A stretch of DNA of 12,724 nucleotides, taken from the NCBI GenBank assembly GCA_050485385.1, contig JBJHBG010000124.1, positions 1 through 12,724 of the forward strand, written 5' to 3'. The position numbers and the translations under genes were made by a program. Shown here piece after piece: positions 5,549-12,724 of this stretch (its first letter is position 1; every line of letters starts with the position of its first letter). The DNA comes from RECO01 sp050485385 (GTDB lineage Bacteria > Pseudomonadota > Alphaproteobacteria > Geminicoccales > Geminicoccaceae). Below the pieces are notes generated by a model, which was not told the origin of the DNA, did no database searches, and worked only from the letters and a program-made list of their open reading frames with translations.

Positions 5549-6919
5549 ATGACGGACCGGCCGGCCCTGACCGAGCAGATGGAGGCGCACGGCGCCCAGG
5601 CCCTCGATCTGCGTTTCACCGATCTCTACGGCCGCTGGCGCCACCTCACCGTCGACGCCCGAGCGGTGAGCGACGACCGGCTCGACCGCGCTGCGCTGTT
5701 CGACGGCGCTTCCGTTCCCGGCTGGCGCGACGCGGCGGAGAGCGACCTTCTGCTCTTGCCCGACCTCGCCAGCGCTTGGCCCGACCCCTTCACCGCGCAG
5801 CCGACCCTCCTGTGCGTTGCCGACGTCGCCGATCCGGCCACGGCCTCCGGCTACGAGCGCTGCCCCCGGTCGGCCCTCGTGCGCGTGCGCGACGACCTCA
5901 GGGCTCGTGGCTTGGCCGACAGGATCGAGGTCTCGGTCGACCTCGGCTTCTACGTCTTCGACGAGCTCGACCTGCGTCAGGACGCCACCGCCCTCGGCTA
6001 TCGCGCCCTGGTCGCCGACACCGCCCCCACCTCGCCGCCCTGGCCCGCGACCTATCTCGCCGCGCAGCCGGAGGACCGGTTGTTCGATCTGCGCGCCGAG
6101 ATGAGCGCCGCGTTGTCGCGGCTGGGCGTGCCGGCGCTCGCCCACGTCGCCCTGCACGGTCCCGGCCAATGCGAGCTGAAGTTCGGGCCGGGCGAACTGG
6201 TGGCGGCAGCGGACCAGATCCAGCTCGCGCGCTACGTCGTCGAGGGCGTCGCCCGCGCCTACGGCAAAGTGGCGTCGTTCCTGCCGATGCCGCTCGCCTA
6301 CGCCGCCGGTTCCGGTCTGCACCTCCATTTCGGCTTCGAGAAGGGCGAGCGTCACCTCTTCGCCGGGCAAGGCTACGCCGACCTCAGCGACACCTGCCTG
6401 CACGCGATCGGCGGCGTGCTGCGCCACGTCAAGGTCCTGAATGCGTTCGCCAATCCTTCGACCAACAGCTACCGGCGGCTGCGCGTCGGCCGGGCGGAGC
6501 CCGCCATCCTCGGCTTCGGCGCGCGCAACCGGGCGACCGCCATCCGCATCCCGTCGGCGGCACGTCCGGAACACAAACGCATCGAGTTGCGCTTTCCCGA
6601 CCCCCTCGCCAATCCCTATCTCGCGCTCGCGACCGCCGTGCTGGCGATGGCCGACGGCATCGCCCGCCGGATCGATCCCGGCGAGCCGATCGACCGCCAC
6701 GTCTACGATCTCGGCAACGACGAGACGCACGGGCTGGACCGCTGCGCCCCCCATCTGGAAGCCGCTTTGGCGGCCCTGGTCGAGGCCAAGCAGGGGCTGT
6801 TCGAGGGCGACGCGATCCCCGGCGAGTTGATCGACGCCTATGTGCGGCTGAAGCACGCCGAGATCGACCGGGTGGCGGCGCAGCCGCATCCGATCGAGCA
6901 CTTGCTCTACGGCTCCTGA
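5549..6919 (+). CDS. Divergent glutamine-synthetase-like protein lacking most of the n1 metal site
   Basis: A 456-residue protein that aligns with GlnA over its whole length: beta-grasp N-domain with FDGAS (51-55), GSGLHLH (254-260), NRATAIRIP (327-335), RIELRFPDP (344-352) and a RHVYDL segment with Y386 at the adenylylation position. Compared with the GlnA next door, E135 becomes D131, E137 becomes G133, E217 becomes A201, N269 becomes A253 and flap E333 becomes A316. E209 (E225), H258, E346, R328, R333 and R348 are kept. By the E. coli GS scheme the n1 metal site loses two of three ligands while n2 (Asp, His, Glu) stays. Normal glutamine synthesis is therefore doubtful; it may be a regulatory pseudoenzyme, or an enzyme for another amine or acid substrate. 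The frame is long and uninterrupted, which argues against decay. The ATG at 5549 has GGGAGG four bases upstream. Its 3' end overlaps that of the convergent thioesterase by 13 bases. Confidence 0.88.
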   Translation: MTDRPALTEQMEAHGAQALDLRFTDLYGRWRHLTVDARAVSDDRLDRAALFDGASVPGWRDAAESDLLLLPDLASAWPDPFTAQPTLLCVADVADPATASGYERCPRSALVRVRDDLRARGLADRIEVSVDLGFYVFDELDLRQDATALGYRALVADTAPTSPPWPATYLAAQPEDRLFDLRAEMSAALSRLGVPALAHVALHGPGQCELKFGPGELVAAADQIQLARYVVEGVARAYGKVASFLPMPLAYAAGSGLHLHFGFEKGERHLFAGQGYADLSDTCLHAIGGVLRHVKVLNAFANPSTNSYRRLRVGRAEPAILGFGARNRATAIRIPSAARPEHKRIELRFPDPLANPYLALATAVLAMADGIARRIDPGEPIDRHVYDLGNDETHGLDRCAPHLEAALAALVEAKQGLFEGDAIPGELIDAYVRLKHAEIDRVAAQPHPIEHLLYGS

Positions 6920-7296
6920 CGTGGCACCGGCCGGGGCCGCCCGTTCGGGTCCAGCGCCACCATCGTGAAGGTGCCCTCGGTGACCTTCAGATGGTCGCCG
7001 ATCCGGCCGCGCCGCACCCACGTCTCGATGCGGATACGGAGCGAGGTGCGGCCGACGTGGATCACCGCGCCGTAGCAGCCCACCGCATCGCCCACCAGCA
7101 CGGGCTTGAGAAAGCTCATGCCGTCGACCGCGACGGTGGCGACACGGCCATGGGTGCGCCACCCGGCGACCAGGCCGGCGGCGATGTCCATCTGCGCCAT
7201 CAGCCAGCCGCCGAAGATGTCGCCCGCCGGATTGGTGTCGGCGGGCATCGCCATGGTGCGCAGCACCAAATCCCCCTGCGGCCCCTCCTCACGCAT
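6907..7296 (-). CDS. Acyl-CoA thioesterase, YciA-like hotdog protein
   Basis: A 129-residue single hotdog-fold acyl-CoA thioesterase, which releases free CoA and fatty acids from acyl-CoA in the cytosol; E. coli YciA has 132 residues. The signature NPAGDIFGGWLMAQMD (22-37) carries the likely catalytic aspartate D37 on the central helix; SFLKPVLVGD (61-70) is also characteristic. I start at the ATG at 7296, which has AAGGGG six bases upstream. A second in-frame ATG at 7326 would add ten residues but lacks a ribosome binding site. The gene is divergent from parE (56-bp gap), and its stop codon lies inside the end of the convergent GS-like gene. The preferred chain length cannot be told from sequence. 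Confidence 0.9.
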   Translation of the reverse strand: MREEGPQGDLVLRTMAMPADTNPAGDIFGGWLMAQMDIAAGLVAGWRTHGRVATVAVDGMSFLKPVLVGDAVGCYGAVIHVGRTSLRIRIETWVRRGRIGDHLKVTEGTFTMVALDPNGRPRPVPRQEP

Positions 7297-7339
7297 CGTC
7301 GTCCCCTTCGTGCCTCCTAGCGTCATGAGAGAAAGCCGC

Positions 7340-7345
7340 TATTCT
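7340..7345 (+). promoter_or_regulatory. Candidate -10 box of parE, possibly leaderless
   Basis: TATTCT (5 of 6 matches to TATAAT) ends seven bases before the parE ATG. Transcription would then start at or within about two bases of the A of the ATG. No Shine-Dalgarno sequence is present before the ATG, which fits a leaderless message. No good -35 box is seen. A TTGAGA on the opposite strand overlaps this site (7343-7348) and may serve the thioesterase. Confidence 0.35.
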
Positions 7346-7352
7346 CAATCAC

Positions 7353-9314
7353 ATGGAAGACCTTTTCTCGAACGGTGGTTCAAACGCGCTCGGCGCCTAC
7401 TCGGCCGCCGACATCGAAGTGCTCGAGGGGCTGGAGCCGGTACGGCGGCGACCGGGCATGTATGTCGGCGGCACCGACGAGACCGCGCTGCACCATCTCG
7501 TCGCCGAGGTGCTCGACAACGCGATGGACGAGGCGGTGGCGGGCCATGCCGACCGCATCTCGCTGCATCTGGACGCCACCGGTGCGGTGACGGTCACCGA
7601 CAACGGCCGTGGGATTCCTGTAGACGACCACCCGAAATTTCCGGGCAAGTCGGCGCTCGAGGTGATCCTCACGACGCTGCATTCCGGCGGCAAGTTCAAG
7701 GAGGGCGCCTACGCCACGGCCGGCGGCCTGCACGGCGTCGGCATCTCGGTCGTCAACGCACTCGCGGCCGAGTTGGAGGTGGAAGTCGCCCGCAACCGCC
7801 AGCTCTTCCGCCAGACCTATCGCCAAGGTGCGCCCTTGGGACCGCTGGAGCATGTCGGCGCCGCCGCCAACCGCCGCGGTACCCGCATCCGCTTCGCCCC
7901 CGATCCCGAGATCTTCCGCCACGGCCACCGTTTCCGCCCCGAGCGACTCTTGCGGATGGCGCGCTCCAAGGCCTATCTCTACCGCGGTGTCGAGATCCGC
8001 TGGAGCGCCGATGCCGAGGCCCTGGCCGGCACCGACGGCGTGCCCGAGGCGCAGGTCTTCCACTTTCCCCAAGGCCTGAGGGACTTCCTGGAGAGCCTGA
8101 CCGCCGGTCGCGAGTTGGTCGGCGAGACGGCCTTCGCCGGCGAGAGCGACCTGGGCGACACCGGCGGCCGGCTGGAATGGGCGCTCGCTTGGCCCGAGGA
8201 CGAGACGGCCTATGCGGGCTACTACTGCAACACCGTACCCACCCCCGACGGCGGCAGCCACGAGCAGGGGCTGCGGGGCGGGCTGCTGCGCGGCTTCAAG
8301 GCCCACGCCGAGCGCATCGGCCAGAAGAAGGCGGGGCTCGTCACCGCCGACGACCTGCTGGGCGGGGCCGCGATCCTCCTTTCCGTCTTCATCAAGAACC
8401 CGCAGTTCCAGGGCCAGACCAAGGCCCGACTGATCGTGCCCGACGTGGTCCGGCCGATCGACGCCTCGATCAAGGACCGCTTCGAGCTCTGGCTTTCCGC
8501 CAACAAGGCGGTGGCCGACGCCCTGATCGGCTACGGCGTCGAGCGGGCCGAGGATCGCCTCGCCCGCAAGAAGGCGAAGGAGGTGGGCCGCAAGTCGGCG
8601 ACGCGCAAGCTGCGGCTGCCGGGCAAGCTCGCCGACTGCGCCCGCGAGGCCAGGGACGGCTCCGAGATCTTCCTGGTCGAGGGCGACAGCGCCGGCGGCT
8701 CGGCCAAGCAGGCGCGGAACCGCGACACCCAAGCGGTGCTGCCGCTGCGCGGCAAGATCCTGAACGCCGCCAGTGCCAGCGCCGACAAGCTCAAGGCCAA
8801 CAAGGAGGTGGCGGACCTCGTCACCGCGCTCGGCACGGGCGTGGGCCGGCAATTCGACCTCGAGGGCCTGCGCTACGACAAGGTCATCATCATGACCGAC
8901 GCCGACGTCGACGGCGCGCACATCGCCTCGCTCTTGATGACCTTCTTCGTCCAGGAGATGCGCCCCTTGGTGGAGGCGGGCCACCTCTATCTCGCGCGGC
9001 CGCCGCTCTACCGGCTCAGCGCCGGGGGGAAGGTCGCCTATGCCGCCGACGATGCCGAGCGGGTGCAGCTCCTCGAGACCGACTTCAAGGGCCGCAAGGT
9101 CGAGGTCAGCCGTTTCAAGGGTCTTGGCGAGATGAACCCGTCGCAGCTCAAGGAAACCACCATGGACCCGGCGAGCCGCCTGCTCGACCGGGTCGACCTG
9201 CCGGATCGCACCGCCGCCAGCCAGCTCATCGGCGAACTGATGGGCAAGAAGCCGGAACTGCGCTTCGCGTTCATCCAGCGCCATGCCAATCTGGTCGAGG
9301 CCCTGGATATCTAG
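7353..9314 (+). CDS. parE: DNA topoisomerase IV subunit B (ParE)
   Basis: A 653-residue type IIA topoisomerase ATPase subunit, which with ParC decatenates daughter chromosomes. GHKL ATPase motifs: EVLDNAMDEA with catalytic E52 and Mg-binding N56, DNGRGIP with D83, and GGLHGVGISVVNALA (124-138). The TOPRIM domain has EGDSAGGSAKQARNR starting at E443 and DADVDGAH (D516, D518, D520). KGLGEMNP near the C-terminus is shared by ParE and GyrB. The opening MEDLF followed by ADIEVLEGLEPVRRRPGMYVG is the usual alphaproteobacterial ParE form, and the lack of the longer C-terminal insert of proteobacterial GyrB favours ParE; gyrB is the alternative. The ATG lacks a Shine-Dalgarno sequence. It is convergent with nadK. 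Confidence 0.96.
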   Translation: MEDLFSNGGSNALGAYSAADIEVLEGLEPVRRRPGMYVGGTDETALHHLVAEVLDNAMDEAVAGHADRISLHLDATGAVTVTDNGRGIPVDDHPKFPGKSALEVILTTLHSGGKFKEGAYATAGGLHGVGISVVNALAAELEVEVARNRQLFRQTYRQGAPLGPLEHVGAAANRRGTRIRFAPDPEIFRHGHRFRPERLLRMARSKAYLYRGVEIRWSADAEALAGTDGVPEAQVFHFPQGLRDFLESLTAGRELVGETAFAGESDLGDTGGRLEWALAWPEDETAYAGYYCNTVPTPDGGSHEQGLRGGLLRGFKAHAERIGQKKAGLVTADDLLGGAAILLSVFIKNPQFQGQTKARLIVPDVVRPIDASIKDRFELWLSANKAVADALIGYGVERAEDRLARKKAKEVGRKSATRKLRLPGKLADCAREARDGSEIFLVEGDSAGGSAKQARNRDTQAVLPLRGKILNAASASADKLKANKEVADLVTALGTGVGRQFDLEGLRYDKVIIMTDADVDGAHIASLLMTFFVQEMRPLVEAGHLYLARPPLYRLSAGGKVAYAADDAERVQLLETDFKGRKVEVSRFKGLGEMNPSQLKETTMDPASRLLDRVDLPDRTAASQLIGELMGKKPELRFAFIQRHANLVEALDI

Positions 9315-9319
9315 GCAAG

Positions 9320-9332
9320 CCCCAAATTGGGG
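9320..9332. repeat. Small palindrome between convergent parE and nadK
   Basis: CCCCAAATTGGGG is symmetric around its central A and could form a four-base stem with a five-base loop, in either transcript. It sits in the 39-bp gap between convergent stops and is followed by further Gs (seven in a row at 9329-9335). It may be a weak two-way terminator, but there is no T-tract. Confidence 0.3.
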
Positions 9333-9353
9333 GGGTGGCCCTGAGCATACCCG

Positions 9354-10112
9354 TCAAACGGCGAACTGCTCCTTGAGGATGCGCTCCTCGAGGTTGTGCT
9401 CGGCATCGAAGAGCACATCGAGCGCCATGGTCTCGTCCTGCCAGATCTCGACGCCCGCCACGTCGCGGATCTCGGTATAGTCGGCAACCGCGCTCACCGG
9501 CCGCTTCTTCGGGTCGTTGACCCGGACGAAGATGCGCGCCCGCTGCGACAGGAGCGCGCCCCGCCAGCGACGCGGCCGGAAGGGGCTGATCGGTGTGATC
9601 GCCAACAGGGGTGCGCCGATCGGCAGAATGGGGCCGTGGGCGGAAAGGTTGTAGGCGGTGGAGCCTGCCGGGGTCGCCACGATAAGGCCGTCGCAGACCA
9701 GATCCGACAGCCGCTCGACGTCGTCGATCAAGAGCGAGAGCGAGGCCGCCTGCCGGGTTTCGCGCAGCAGCGAGACTTCGTTGATGGCGAGCCCCTCCTC
9801 GACCTCACCATCCAAAAGCACCGCCCGCATCCGCAAGGGGTGCAGCTTGGTCACGGTCGCCGCCTCGATGCGGCCGGTCAACTCGCTCGCCGCATAGGCG
9901 TTCATGAGAAAACCGACGGTACCGAGGTTCATGCCGTAGATCGGCTTGGGCTCGGCGATGGCGCCGTGCAGCGTCTCCAGCATGAAGCCGTCGCCACCGA
10001 GCGGCACCAGCACGTCGGCCTCCGCCGCCGAATGCTGGCCGTAACGCTGTGCCAGTGCCTTGAGGGCGGCCTTGGCCTTGGCCGTGTCGGCGGCGCAGAA
10101 GTGGAGCCTCAC
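9354..10112 (-). CDS. nadK: NAD kinase
   Basis: A 252-residue ATP-NAD kinase, which phosphorylates NAD to NADP in the cytosol. It shows the GGDG motif (39-42) inside LGGDGFMLETLH, the NE motif (111-112, AINEVSLLRETRQA), and the glycine-rich segment DGLIVATPAGSTAYNLSAHGP (141-161), all diagnostic. The length agrees with alphaproteobacterial enzymes of about 255 residues. There is no suitable ATG; GTG at 10112 with AAAGGA nine bases upstream is the best start. An in-frame TTG at 10145 would add 11 residues but lacks a ribosome binding site. It is divergent from moaA (135-bp gap) and convergent with parE. Confidence 0.95.
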   Translation of the reverse strand: MRLHFCAADTAKAKAALKALAQRYGQHSAAEADVLVPLGGDGFMLETLHGAIAEPKPIYGMNLGTVGFLMNAYAASELTGRIEAATVTKLHPLRMRAVLLDGEVEEGLAINEVSLLRETRQAASLSLLIDDVERLSDLVCDGLIVATPAGSTAYNLSAHGPILPIGAPLLAITPISPFRPRRWRGALLSQRARIFVRVNDPKKRPVSAVADYTEIRDVAGVEIWQDETMALDVLFDAEHNLEERILKEQFAV

Positions 10113-10138
10113 CAGCGTATTTCCTTTCGGGCCACCGC

Positions 10139-10167
10139 TTTCCAAGTCACGATGCCGGCGCTATCTA
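10139..10167 (+). promoter_or_regulatory. Weak candidate promoter of moaA
   Basis: TTTCCA (10139-10144) and TATCTA (10162-10167) are spaced by 17 bases in the nadK-moaA gap. The leader would be about 74 bases, too short for a Moco riboswitch. The boxes match only moderately, so this is a guess. Confidence 0.22.
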
Positions 10168-10247
10168 GACGGTGCCGAGCTAGGTGGACAACCGCCTGCA
10201 GGCCACGCTCATGCGTGCCGGACCTCGTGGGAGAACCAGGCAAATCC

Positions 10248-11240
10248 ATGCTCGTCGATCCGTTCCAGCGCCGCATCACCTACGTCCGGCTGTCGGTCAC
10301 CGACCGCTGCGACTTCCGCTGCGGCTACTGCATGGCCGAGCACATGACCTTCCTGCCGAAGAAGGATCTGTTGAGCCTGGAGGAGTTGGACCGGCTGGCC
10401 GGCGCGTTCGTGGATCTCGGCGTCGGCAAGATCCGCCTGACCGGCGGCGAACCCCTGGTACGGCGCAACGTGATGTGGCTGGTCGAGCGCCTCGGCCGCC
10501 ATCTCGGCAACGGCCGGCTGGAGGAGCTGACCGTCACCACCAACGGCAGCCAGCTCGCGCGCTTCGCGGAGGATCTGGTCCGTTCCGGCGTGCGCCGCGT
10601 CAACGTCTCGCTGGACACCCTCGACGCCCAAAAGTTCAAGGCGATCACCCGTTGGGGCGACTTCCACAAGGTGATGGAGGGCATCCAGGCGGCGAAGACG
10701 GCGGGCTTGCACGTCAAGCTCAACGCGGTCGCCCTCAAGGGGGTGAACGAGGACGAGTTCGACCGCATGATCGGCTGGTGCGGCGAGGAGGGCTTCGACC
10801 TCACACTGATCGAGACCATGCCGCTGGGCGAGATCGACGAGGACCGCACCGACCAGTACCTGCCGCTTTCCAAGGTGCGCGCCGACCTCGCCAAGCGCTG
10901 GACGCTGACCGACATCGCCTATGCGACCGGCGGACCCGCACGCTACGTGCGGGTGGGAGAGACGGGTGGCCGGCTCGGCTTCATCACCCCCCTCAGCCAC
11001 AATTTCTGCGAAAGCTGCAACCGCGTGCGCGTCACCTGCACCGGCACCATGTACATGTGCCTCGGTCAGGACGATGCGGCGGACCTGCGCCGCGCGCTCC
11101 GCGCCTCCGACGACGACGAAGCGCTCCGCCAAGCGATCCGCGACGGCATCACCCGCAAGCCGAAGGGCCACGACTTCGTCATCGACCGCCGCCGCCGAGC
11201 ACCGGCCGTGGCCCGCCACATGAGCGTCACCGGCGGCTGA
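10248..11240 (+). CDS. moaA: GTP 3',8-cyclase (MoaA), molybdenum cofactor synthesis
   Basis: A 330-residue radical SAM enzyme, which with MoaC turns GTP into cyclic pyranopterin monophosphate, the first step of molybdenum cofactor synthesis. The N-terminal 4Fe-4S cluster is held by C21, C25 and C28 (CDFRCGYC). LTGGEPL (64-70) is the SAM-binding GGEP motif. The second cluster is held by C254, C257 and C271. The protein ends in the GG tail (329-330) needed by MoaA. Length is as in E. coli (329). The ATG at 10248 has a weak AGG seven bases upstream; the opening MLVDPFQRRITYVRLSVTDRC agrees with the family. No other moa or moe gene is in the window. Its stop is three bases from that of the convergent HPt gene. 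Confidence 0.98.
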   Translation: MLVDPFQRRITYVRLSVTDRCDFRCGYCMAEHMTFLPKKDLLSLEELDRLAGAFVDLGVGKIRLTGGEPLVRRNVMWLVERLGRHLGNGRLEELTVTTNGSQLARFAEDLVRSGVRRVNVSLDTLDAQKFKAITRWGDFHKVMEGIQAAKTAGLHVKLNAVALKGVNEDEFDRMIGWCGEEGFDLTLIETMPLGEIDEDRTDQYLPLSKVRADLAKRWTLTDIAYATGGPARYVRVGETGGRLGFITPLSHNFCESCNRVRVTCTGTMYMCLGQDDAADLRRALRASDDDEALRQAIRDGITRKPKGHDFVIDRRRRAPAVARHMSVTGG

Positions 11241-11243
11241 ACG

Positions 11244-11579
11244 TCAGGCTGCCGCGGTCGTCGCCGAGCGGCGCACCTCCTCGATCTCGCTCTCCAGAAC
11301 GCCGAGCGCATCCAGGCTGGGCGCTTCCTGCTCGCAGCGGGCTGCGAGCCGAGCTACCGCCACCGCCCCGACATTGGCACTCGCACCCTTCAGCGCGTGC
11401 GCGCCGGAGCGCCATGAAGCGGCGTCGTCCGTCGCCCGTCGCATGCGATCGACGTAGAGTGCCGCCGTCTCGAGGTAGAGTTCGATCAGCTCGCGCTCCA
11501 GCGCCGCGTCGCCACCGGTGAAGGAAGCGAGGCGGCGGCGGTCGATCACCGGGCCATCGATGCTGCCGTCCGTGTTCAT
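11244..11579 (-). CDS. Stand-alone HPt domain phosphotransfer protein
   Basis: A 111-residue protein made of one histidine phosphotransfer domain, which carries phosphate between hybrid histidine kinases and response regulators. The phospho-acceptor is H61 in the motif AHALKGASANVGA. The rest is predicted helical, with an acidic/arginine-rich amphipathic pattern as in four-helix HPt bundles. I start at ATG 11579, which has only a weak upstream site; an in-frame TTG at 11597 would add six residues. No kinase or response regulator lies nearby, so its partners are unknown. It is convergent with moaA, leaving three bases between stop codons. Confidence 0.85.
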   Translation of the reverse strand: MNTDGSIDGPVIDRRRLASFTGGDAALERELIELYLETAALYVDRMRRATDDAASWRSGAHALKGASANVGAVAVARLAARCEQEAPSLDALGVLESEIEEVRRSATTAAA

Positions 11580-11905
11580 GCTGGTCGACGCCTGCAACGA
11601 AAGGAGGGCGGAACGCGCCTCCGCCCTGGACGTCTACGCTGGCGGCGCGCACGATGCAACCGATGCGCGTACTCTCCCGCTCCCTCGTCACCTCCTTCGG
11701 ACGCAAGCCCCCCGGATCCCGGCCCGTTCCAGCGCACCAGCACCACCCGTACGGCGTTGGTAGCTGCAACCTCAGATAATAATCCTATGGTCAGGAACCT
11801 GCTCTTCGGGTACCACGGGCTCGCCTCGAAAGGACGCTTGCGCAGGTCGGGCAGGGCACGCCGCCGCGCGATCCGAGCGCGTGCACGGGCAACGAGAACG
11901 CCGCG
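11580..11905. other. Intergenic region between HPt and nnr
   Basis: This is 326 bases without a gene I can support. The only clear AT-rich spot is AGATAATAATCCTATGG (11774-11790), preceded by TTGGTA at 11757; TTGGTA-N17-TAATCC could be a promoter towards nnr, but the match is poor and the leader would be more than 100 bases. A plus-strand frame of 41 codons (11654-11779) has no ribosome binding site and no recognisable product. I see no strong hairpin or RNA gene. Confidence 0.5.
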
Positions 11906-12724
11906 ATGAACCGAGCCGCCCCCTCCCTCGCACTGCTGACCCCTCGAGCCATGGCTCTGGCCGACCGCTGGACCGTCGAGAGCGGCACGGCCGGGATCGA
12001 GTTGATGGCGCGGGCGGGCGAGCGGGTGGCCGAGCGAGCGAGGGACCTGTGGGACGGTGGCAGGATTCTGGTGCTGACCGGCCCCGGCAACAACGGCGGC
12101 GATGGCTTCGTCGCCGCGGCGCGGCTCGCGGCGTGGGGCTTCGACGTCGAAGTCCGCGCCCTGACGGCGCCTGACGCGCTCAGGGGCGATGCGGCCTGGG
12201 CCGCCGGCACGTTCGACGACGCGGTGTTGGACTGGGACCCCGTCATGCCGCTCGCCGGCATCGGTCTCGTCGTCGACGCCCTGTTCGGTGCCGGCCTCGC
12301 CCGCGCGCTGCCGGCGGCGGTGACGACCGTGCTTGCACGGATCGCGGCGGCGGGCCTGCCCGTGCTCGCGGTCGATCTGCCGTCGGGGGTCGATGGCGCC
12401 ACCGGCGCGATTCACGGGGCAGCACCCGAAGCGGTGGAAACCGTCACCTTCGGCCGCGCCAAGCCGGGGCACCATCTGTGGCCGGGTGCCGGGCGGACCG
12501 GCGTCTTGCGCGTCGCCGACATCGGCCTCGATCCGGCGGCACTCGAGCGCGCGCACGCCGTGGAGGGCGGCCCGATCTGGGCCAACGCTCCCGCTCTTTG
12601 GCGCCACGTCTGGCCCTCGCGCACCGCGACCAGCCACAAGTACCGCCACGGTCACGCCGTGGTCGTCGCCGGCGGCATCGAGACCGGCGGCGCCGGCCGC
12701 CTCGCCGCGCGCGCAGCCCTCGCC
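11906..12724 (+). CDS. nnr: Bifunctional NAD(P)H-hydrate epimerase / ADP-dependent dehydratase (partial, 3' end missing)
   Basis: The first 273 residues of a YjeF-type repair enzyme that rescues damaged NAD(P)H hydrates. The N-terminal epimerase (NnrE) domain has LLTPRAMALADRWTVESG at the start, the GPGNNGGDGFVAARL-like loop near 55-69 with its aspartate, DALFGAGL, and AVDLPSGVDGATG. From about residue 240 the ADP/ATP-dependent dehydratase (NnrD) domain begins with the HKYRHGHAVVVAGG segment and the TGGAGRLAARAAL helix. The frame is intact to the window edge, so the rest of NnrD lies outside. The ATG at 11906 precedes the family's opening motif; the next ATG (residue 16) falls inside that motif and would be too late. 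The ribosome binding site is weak. In many alphaproteobacteria this gene lies just upstream of glnB; here it is about 8 kb away. Confidence 0.93.
   Translation, partial: MNRAAPSLALLTPRAMALADRWTVESGTAGIELMARAGERVAERARDLWDGGRILVLTGPGNNGGDGFVAAARLAAWGFDVEVRALTAPDALRGDAAWAAGTFDDAVLDWDPVMPLAGIGLVVDALFGAGLARALPAAVTTVLARIAAAGLPVLAVDLPSGVDGATGAIHGAAPEAVETVTFGRAKPGHHLWPGAGRTGVLRVADIGLDPAALERAHAVEGGPIWANAPALWRHVWPSRTATSHKYRHGHAVVVAGGIETGGAGRLAARAALA

Noticed and set aside
4006..5619. A 537-codon minus-strand frame opposite glnA, and similar long frames opposite parE and the GS-like gene
   Set aside because: These are mirror frames of strongly GC3-biased real genes, low in complexity and without any recognised motif.
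5549..6919. Calling the GS-like gene a pseudogene
   Set aside because: The frame is complete with a good ribosome binding site, normal coding bias and conserved structural motifs; changed active-site residues point to altered function rather than decay.
10194..10203. Palindrome GCCTGCAGGC upstream of moaA
   Set aside because: Ten-base GC-rich palindromes are expected by chance in this composition and nothing about its position requires a function.
10113..10247. A Moco riboswitch ahead of moaA
   Set aside because: The gap is 135 bases including the nadK promoter side, and I see none of the long paired arms of that RNA.
11654..11779. A 41-codon plus-strand frame in the gap before nnr
   Set aside because: It has no ribosome binding site, no recognisable family and proline/arginine-rich content typical of chance frames here.

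Overview
The window is a GC-rich chromosomal segment with densely packed genes. I see no mobile element, CRISPR array or prophage. Gene content and style (glnB-glnA behind a sigma-54 promoter, an alphaproteobacterial-type ParE opening, MoaA, a fused NAD(P)H-hydrate repair enzyme) suggest an alphaproteobacterium. The tRNA-His encodes a canonical G-1:C73 pair. Many Rhizobiales, Rhodobacterales and Caulobacterales are known to lack that pair, so a Rhodospirillales-like lineage is the better guess. This placement is inference; there is no rRNA in the window.

Left part (1-2390). A minus-strand pair overlaps by ATGA: a CuyA-like PLP enzyme (L-cysteate sulfo-lyase / D-cysteine desulfhydrase family) followed by an aspartate/glutamate-type racemase. 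Divergent from them is a small cupin that closely resembles manganese-dependent hydroxynitrile-lyase cupins. A 12-bp perfect palindrome lies between the divergent starts. A possible further minus-strand gene begins at 98 and leaves the window.

Middle part (2391-6919). A short-chain dehydrogenase with a TTG start lies downstream of tRNA-His(GTG), and both run on the minus strand. On the plus strand a nitrogen-control locus follows: an NtrC-type palindrome, a -24/-12 promoter, glnB (PII), glnA (type I glutamine synthetase with its adenylylation tyrosine), a strong hairpin terminator, then a second glutamine-synthetase-fold protein. That second protein has lost most ligands of one of the two catalytic metals while keeping those of the other. 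It is the least ordinary item in the window.

Right part (6907-12724). These are housekeeping genes with alternating orientation: a YciA-like acyl-CoA thioesterase (minus), parE (plus), NAD kinase (minus), moaA (plus), a small stand-alone HPt phosphotransfer protein (minus), and the start of the bifunctional NAD(P)H-hydrate epimerase/dehydratase nnr (plus, cut by the window edge). Several convergent pairs are separated by only a few bases or overlap.
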